From: Chloroflexota bacterium
Lineage (GTDB): Bacteria > Chloroflexota > Anaerolineae > UBA1429
Assembly: GCA_012513595.1 (NCBI GenBank)
Contig: JAAZBY010000182.1
Coordinates: forward strand, 1-8,377
Length of the DNA: 8,377 nt
Direction of reading: 5' to 3'
A program made the position numbers and the translations under genes. Below, in pieces: positions 4,609 to 8,377 of this stretch. Positions within the stretch are counted from its first letter, which is position 1; each line of letters opens with the position of its first letter. The notes below the pieces were generated by a model, which saw only the letters and a list, made by a program, of their open reading frames with translations, did no database searches and was not told where the DNA came from.

Positions 4609-7089
4609 ATGATCACGCGACGCGAGTTGACCGACGGCTGGGAGTTCGCCGAGGCTGGTTCCGAGTCCTGGCTGCCGGCCGTTGTGCCCGGGTGTGTCCA
4701 GCTCGACCTCATGCGCGAGGGGCAGCTGGTGGACCCCTTTTACCGCATGAACGAGTTCGAAGCCCAATCCCTGGAAGACAAGGACTGGGTCTACCGCACA
4801 GAGTTCACCCTCAGCGAGGAAGACCTCGCCGCCGACGAGCTGGTGCTCGTCTTCGAGGGGATCGACACCTATGCCGACGTCACCCTGAACGACGTCGCCC
4901 TGGGCAGCACGGCCAACATGTTCGTGGCTCAGCGTTTTGACGTCACCGAGCACGCCCGGCCCGGCCGCAACACGCTGCAGGTCGATTTCTACTCCGCCGT
5001 TACCAACATCCACACCCTCAAGCAGAACAGCCCGCTGGACCTCATCTCCTCGACCGAGGCGGCCCGCCCCTACATCCGTAAGGCACAGTACGCCTATGGG
5101 TGGGATTGGGGCCCGCGCCTGGTGCAGGTCGGGTTGTGGCGTCCCGTTCGGCTGGAGATCGTGCGGGGGGCGCGCGTGGTGGACCCCTTCGCCTACACGC
5201 GGTCCGTCCAGGATGGCACGGCCCGCCTATGGGTAGGCGCCCAGGTCGCTTGTTATGTCGAGCAGACGCTTGACGCGGAAGTGCGCGTCTCTCTGGACGG
5301 AGAGACCAAGGCGACGTCGCGGGTGCCCGTCAGCCTCGCGCGCGGGGAGATGGGCTTTGACCTCTGGCTGGACGTGCCCGACGCGCGGCTCTGGTGGCCC
5401 AACGGCCTGGGGCCCCAGCCGCTCTACACGGTGACCGTTCGCGTCCTTGCCGGCGAGCAGGCCATCGAGGAGACCAGCATCCGCGTGGGGCTCCGCACCA
5501 TCCGCCTGATCCAGGAGAGCGACGTCGAGGGGCGCAGCTTTATCGTGGCGGTGAACGGCGTCAAGGTGTTCTGTAAGGGCGCCAACTGGATCCCGGCGGA
5601 CAGCCTGCTCCCTCGCCTCACCCGGCAGGACTATTACGACTACATCCGGCTGGCCGCCGAGGCCAACATGAACATGCTCAGGATCTGGGGGGGCGGGATC
5701 TATGAGGACCCGGCCTTCTACGAGGCCTGTGATGAGATGGGGATCATGGTGTGGCAGGACTTTATGTACTCCTGCGCCCAGTACCCCGACGAGCTGGACT
5801 GGTTCCAGGAGGCGGCCCGCGCGGAGGCCGAGCAGGTGGTCGCGGCACTGCGCAACCATCCCTCGATCGTGCTCTGGTGTGGCAACAATGAGAACAACTG
5901 GGGCTTTGACGAGTGGTGGCACGTCGGCCAGCCCAAGTACTTGGGCAACTATGTCTACCGTGAGATCCTGCCGGCCGTGTGTGCCGAGCTCGACCCCTCC
6001 CGCCCCTACTGGGTGTCTAGCCCGTACGGTGGCGAGCACCCCAACGGCGCCGAGGAGGGCGACCGGCACCAGTGGATGGTGTGGAGCAACTGGCAGGACT
6101 ATGGGCTCTACCGGCAGGATACCGGCCGCTTCCTGAGCGAGTTCGGCTTCCAGGCCATGCCCGATTGGAAGACGGTGCTCTCCTACACCGCCCCGGAGGA
6201 CCGCGGCATCCTCACGCCCGTCATGCGCAGCCACAACAAGATGGCCGAGGGCACCGAGCGCCTGCTGCGCTTCCTGGCAGGGCGGCTAGGCCTGCCCAAA
6301 GACCTGCGCTCGTTCGTGTACCTCACGCAGTTCAACCAGGCTGAGGCGATCAAGACCGGCGTCGAGCACTGGCGGCTGCGCCAGTTCATGACCTCGGGCG
6401 CCCTCTACTGGCAGCTGAACGACTGCTGGCCGGTGGCGAGCTGGTCCAGCCTGGACTACTACAAGCGCAAGAAGGGGCTCTACTACTACACCAAGGCGTT
6501 CTTTGCACCGGTGCTGCCCGTGCTCCAGCATGTTGACGGCCGCATCACGCTGCACGGCGTGAGCGACCTTCTCGAGACGGCTACCGGCCGGGCACGCATT
6601 CGCGCCTATGGCCTGGATGGCACGCCGCGCGGCCGGGCCACGGTGGACGTGACCCTCCTCCCCAACCAGGTGACCCCTCTGGTCAGCCTCAGCCTGGCGG
6701 ACCTGGGCATTGGCGAGGCCCTGCGCGTGCTGCCGGTGGAGGGCGACTCGCAGAGCGTCCCGCGCGCCTTCAATGGCGAGCTGCTCGACACGGTCGTCTA
6801 CGTGGACCTGACCGTGGGCGACGCCGTTTACCGCAACTACCTCGTCTTCGACCGCTTCCGCGAGCTGGCCCTACACGAGGCGGCCGTGAGCGTGGCCAAG
6901 AGGGGCTCCACGCTCACCCTGACGACCGACGTGCCCGCCTTTGGCGTCTTCCTGGAGACCGACCGCGACGTGGACCTGTCCGACAACTGCCTGAACCTGG
7001 AGCCCGGGCGCGAGGTCGTCGTCCGCTGCAGCGGAGACCCGGGGGAAGTCCGGGTCGTGCACCTGGCAGGCCTGATCGCCCGCATCTGA
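4609..7089 (+). CDS. Beta-mannosidase, glycoside hydrolase family 2
   Basis: The protein has 826 residues, in the usual range for bacterial GH2 beta-mannosidases, which remove terminal beta-linked mannose from manno-oligosaccharides with retention of configuration. Layout: N-terminal jelly-roll domain (about 1-185) with WLPAVVPGCVQLDL (21-34), DWVYRTEF (59-66), FEGIDTYADVTLN (82-94) and AYGWDWGPRL (162-171); an Ig-like domain (about 186-297) with LWWPNGLGPQPLY (261-273); a TIM barrel (about 298-630) with FCKGANWIPAD (321-331) and NMLRIWGGGIYE (355-366); and C-terminal beta domains (about 640-826). Glu428 in WCGNNENN (423-430) is the predicted acid/base and Glu511 in LSEFGFQAMP (509-518) the predicted nucleophile. 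WQLNDCWPVASWS (601-613) is also family-typical. There is no signal peptide, so the enzyme acts on imported oligosaccharides in the cytoplasm. It is the first gene of a + strand operon; its stop is 12 bases from the nitroreductase start. Confidence 0.95.
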   Translation: MITRRELTDGWEFAEAGSESWLPAVVPGCVQLDLMREGQLVDPFYRMNEFEAQSLEDKDWVYRTEFTLSEEDLAADELVLVFEGIDTYADVTLNDVALGSTANMFVAQRFDVTEHARPGRNTLQVDFYSAVTNIHTLKQNSPLDLISSTEAARPYIRKAQYAYGWDWGPRLVQVGLWRPVRLEIVRGARVVDPFAYTRSVQDGTARLWVGAQVACYVEQTLDAEVRVSLDGETKATSRVPVSLARGEMGFDLWLDVPDARLWWPNGLGPQPLYTVTVRVLAGEQAIEETSIRVGLRTIRLIQESDVEGRSFIVAVNGVKVFCKGANWIPADSLLPRLTRQDYYDYIRLAAEANMNMLRIWGGGIYEDPAFYEACDEMGIMVWQDFMYSCAQYPDELDWFQEAARAEAEQVVAALRNHPSIVLWCGNNENNWGFDEWWHVGQPKYLGNYVYREILPAVCAELDPSRPYWVSSPYGGEHPNGAEEGDRHQWMVWSNWQDYGLYRQDTGRFLSEFGFQAMPDWKTVLSYTAPEDRGILTPVMRSHNKMAEGTERLLRFLAGRLGLPKDLRSFVYLTQFNQAEAIKTGVEHWRLRQFMTSGALYWQLNDCWPVASWSSLDYYKRKKGLYYYTKAFFAPVLPVLQHVDGRITLHGVSDLLETATGRARIRAYGLDGTPRGRATVDVTLLPNQVTPLVSLSLADLGIGEALRVLPVEGDSQSVPRAFNGELLDTVVYVDLTVGDAVYRNYLVFDRFRELALHEAAVSVAKRGSTLTLTTDVPAFGVFLETDRDVDLSDNCLNLEPGREVVVRCSGDPGEVRVVHLAGLIARI

Positions 7090-7101
7090 GAGGAGGGAAC
7101 G

Positions 7102-7611
7102 ATGCCAACCTTGACGATTCCCAACCTGTTTGCGCGCCGCAGTATCCGCCAGTTCACCGGAGAAGCGGTGTCGGCGGAACAGATCGAGATGCTGCTGGAG
7201 GCCGCCATGGCGGCGCCGTCGGCGTCCAACCGTCGTCCGTGGCACTTTGTCGTGGTGACCGATCCGGCCGCGCGCACGGCCCTGGCCGCTACGCATCCGC
7301 ACGCCAAGATGCTCACGCAGGCGCCGCTGTGCATCGTGCCGTGCGGTGACCCGGGCGTGAGCGATTCCTACTGGGTCCAGGACCTGGCGGCCGCCACCGA
7401 GAACCTGCTGCTGGCCGCCACGGGGCTGGGGCTGGGCTCCGTGTGGTGCGGGGTACACCCACGGGCCGAGCGGATCGAGGCGGCCCGCGAGGTGCTGGGG
7501 ATCCCTAGGGGGATCGTGCCGTTCGCGCTGGTGGCGATCGGCCATCCCGCCGAGGCCAAAGAGCCGCGCACCCAGTACGATGCAGAGCGTGTGCACCGCG
7601 AACGCTGGTAG
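7102..7611 (+). CDS. Small nitroreductase-family FMN flavoprotein
   Basis: The protein has 169 residues, in the short class of the nitroreductase superfamily, which are homodimeric, FMN-binding, NAD(P)H-dependent reductases. Seen: ARRSIRQF (11-18), the N-terminal motif whose Arg12, Ser14 and Arg16 contact the FMN phosphate; APSASNRRPWHFVVV (38-52), lining the flavin pocket; DLAAATENLLLAATGLGLGS (94-113), the central helix; WCG (115-117); and a C-terminal VLGIP...ALVAIGHP segment (131-149), the hydrophobic strand that ends in IGHP. AGGAGGG at 7091-7097 lies 4 bases before the ATG and the gap to the beta-mannosidase stop is only 12 bases, so the two are almost surely translated from one message. 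The substrate cannot be read from sequence. Nitro compounds are only the assay substrates of the family; quinone, flavin or enone reduction are alternatives. Why it is coupled to mannosidase is unclear. Confidence 0.9.
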   Translation: MPTLTIPNLFARRSIRQFTGEAVSAEQIEMLLEAAMAAPSASNRRPWHFVVVTDPAARTALAATHPHAKMLTQAPLCIVPCGDPGVSDSYWVQDLAAATENLLLAATGLGLGSVWCGVHPRAERIEAAREVLGIPRGIVPFALVAIGHPAEAKEPRTQYDAERVHRERW

Positions 7612-7690
7612 CAGGCTGCAGCCGCGGATCGACCAAAGCGTGTTCGAAACAGGGCCGGCCCCCGCCGCCCACGTTACCCAGGAGGATAGC
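7612..7690 (+). promoter_or_regulatory. Intergenic spacer with three palindromic elements
   Basis: This 79-base gap separates the nitroreductase and aldolase genes. It contains two perfect 10-bp palindromes, GGCTGCAGCC (7614-7623) and GGGCCGGCCC (7652-7661). Between them is an imperfect operator-like element, TGTT-CGA-AACA (7641-7651). No -10/-35 pair is convincing. It could hold a regulator site, a processing hairpin or a weak terminator between operon segments, or be chance in GC-rich sequence. The aldolase ribosome binding site, AGGAGG, follows at 7680-7685. Confidence 0.3.
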
Positions 7691-8377
7691 ATGTCCGGCT
7701 TTCAGGTATCCAAGCTCCGCGAGAACCCCGTCAAGGTCAAGCTGGCCGGGGGTGAGCCCGCCATCGGCAGCTGGCTTTCCCTCTGCTCTCCGGCGGCGGC
7801 CGAGGCCATGGCCCCCCTCGGCTGGGACTGGCTGGTGGTCGACGCACAGCATTCTCCGGTCGGGTTTGAGACGATGGTGAACTGCTTCCGGGCGATCCAG
7901 CTGGGCGGGGCCATCCCGATGGCCCGCGTGCCCTGGCTGGAGACGACCTGGATCCAGCGCACCCTCGACGCCGGCGCGCTGGGCCTGGTGGTGCCGATGG
8001 TGAACAGCGCCGAGGAGGCGCGGCAGGCCGTGGCCAACACCAAGTACGGGCCGGTGGGCGTGCGCTCCTCGGGCGGCAGCCGCGTCAGTGGCTATGTCGA
8101 CGGGCAGTACGTCAAGTGGGCCAACGACAACATCGCCGTCATCGTCATGATCGAGACGATCACCGCGGCGCGCAACGCCGAGGAGATCATGGCGGTGCCG
8201 GGGGTCGACGGCTGCTTTATCGGGCCGAACGACCTGGCGCTTTCGATGGGGCTCGACCTGGGCGACGCGGGCGATGAGATCGAGGCGGTCATGCAGGGGA
8301 TCCTGAAGGCCTGCCAGAACACGGGCAAGGCGGCGGGCAAGCACTGCTTTGACACGGCCGAGCTGAGCCGGCGGATC
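7691..8377 (+). CDS. HpcH/HpaI-family class II aldolase (3' end outside window)
   Basis: The frame runs from ATG 7691, 5 bases after AGGAGG (7680-7685), to the window end with 229 residues visible and no stop; the family usually has about 250-270. HpcH/HpaI enzymes are metal-dependent, pyruvate-forming aldolases that split 2-keto-3-deoxy sugar acids or 4-hydroxy-2-oxo acids. Visible: WLVVDAQHSP (47-56), with His54 the likely catalytic base; ARVPW (78-82), with Arg79 binding the pyruvate carboxylate; GALGLVVPMVN (95-105); GVRSSGGSR (123-131); and the metal ligands Glu155 in MIET and Asp181 in IGPNDLA. The spacings His54-Arg79 (25) and Glu155-Asp181 (26) equal those of HpaI (H45-R70, E149-D175). 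Residue 53 is Gln where HpaI, GarL and YfaU have Glu, so the substrate may differ. It probably follows the beta-mannosidase operon and could act on sugar-acid intermediates. Confidence 0.9.
   Translation, partial: MSGFQVSKLRENPVKVKLAGGEPAIGSWLSLCSPAAAEAMAPLGWDWLVVDAQHSPVGFETMVNCFRAIQLGGAIPMARVPWLETTWIQRTLDAGALGLVVPMVNSAEEARQAVANTKYGPVGVRSSGGSRVSGYVDGQYVKWANDNIAVIVMIETITAARNAEEIMAVPGVDGCFIGPNDLALSMGLDLGDAGDEIEAVMQGILKACQNTGKAAGKHCFDTAELSRRI

Noticed and set aside
4368..4712. N-terminal extension of the PLP enzyme (115 codons)
   Set aside because: It would cross the divergent promoter region and enter the beta-mannosidase gene; the conserved family N-terminus begins right after the ATG at 4367.
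5227..6234. Minus-strand open frame of 335 codons inside the beta-mannosidase gene
   Set aside because: It is antisense to the catalytic domain and rich in Val, His and Gly from complementary GC-rich codons, with no supporting signals.

Overview
The window is GC-rich bacterial DNA, with G or C at most third codon positions and strong purine-rich ribosome binding sites (AGGAGG type). It holds five complete protein genes plus two genes cut by the window edges. No tRNA, rRNA, CRISPR array, phage gene or insertion sequence was found. Free-living heterotroph is the safest reading. The mix of a GH4 glycosidase, a URO-D-fold protein, a cytoplasmic GH2 beta-mannosidase and an HpcH/HpaI aldolase, with sigma-70-like promoters, recalls Chloroflexota (Anaerolineae and relatives), but this is a guess from gene content.

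Left part (1-3077, + strand): the 3' end of a MinD-superfamily P-loop ATPase (1-372). A 202-base gap follows, carrying a perfect TATAAT box and a leader that can fold into a long stem. Next is a two-gene operon: a GH4 NAD/metal-dependent glycosidase (575-1909) and a URO-D/MtaA-fold protein (1929-3077), 19 bases apart.

Middle (3078-4608): a 15-bp hairpin between convergent genes probably terminates transcription from both sides. On the - strand lies a PLP-dependent Cys/Met-metabolism enzyme (3165-4367). Between it and the next gene is a 241-base divergent promoter region with promoter-like boxes on both strands, whose -35 elements are only 11 bases apart.

Right part (4609-8377, + strand): a beta-mannosidase of family GH2 (4609-7089), a small FMN nitroreductase 12 bases behind it (7102-7611), then, after 79 bases rich in palindromes, an HpcH/HpaI-type aldolase cut by the window end (7691-8377).

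Working model (inference): this is a carbohydrate-catabolism neighbourhood. The GH4 and GH2 enzymes lack signal peptides, so they would hydrolyse imported oligosaccharides in the cytoplasm. The aldolase could cleave 2-keto-3-deoxy sugar acids downstream. The URO-D-fold protein is not a haem enzyme and keeps a plausible zinc-thiolate site, so a methyl-transfer step is possible. The sulfur amino-acid enzyme is metabolically unconnected, apart from sharing the divergent promoter region. No clearly new system is visible; the GH4/URO-D-like pair is the most interesting lead.
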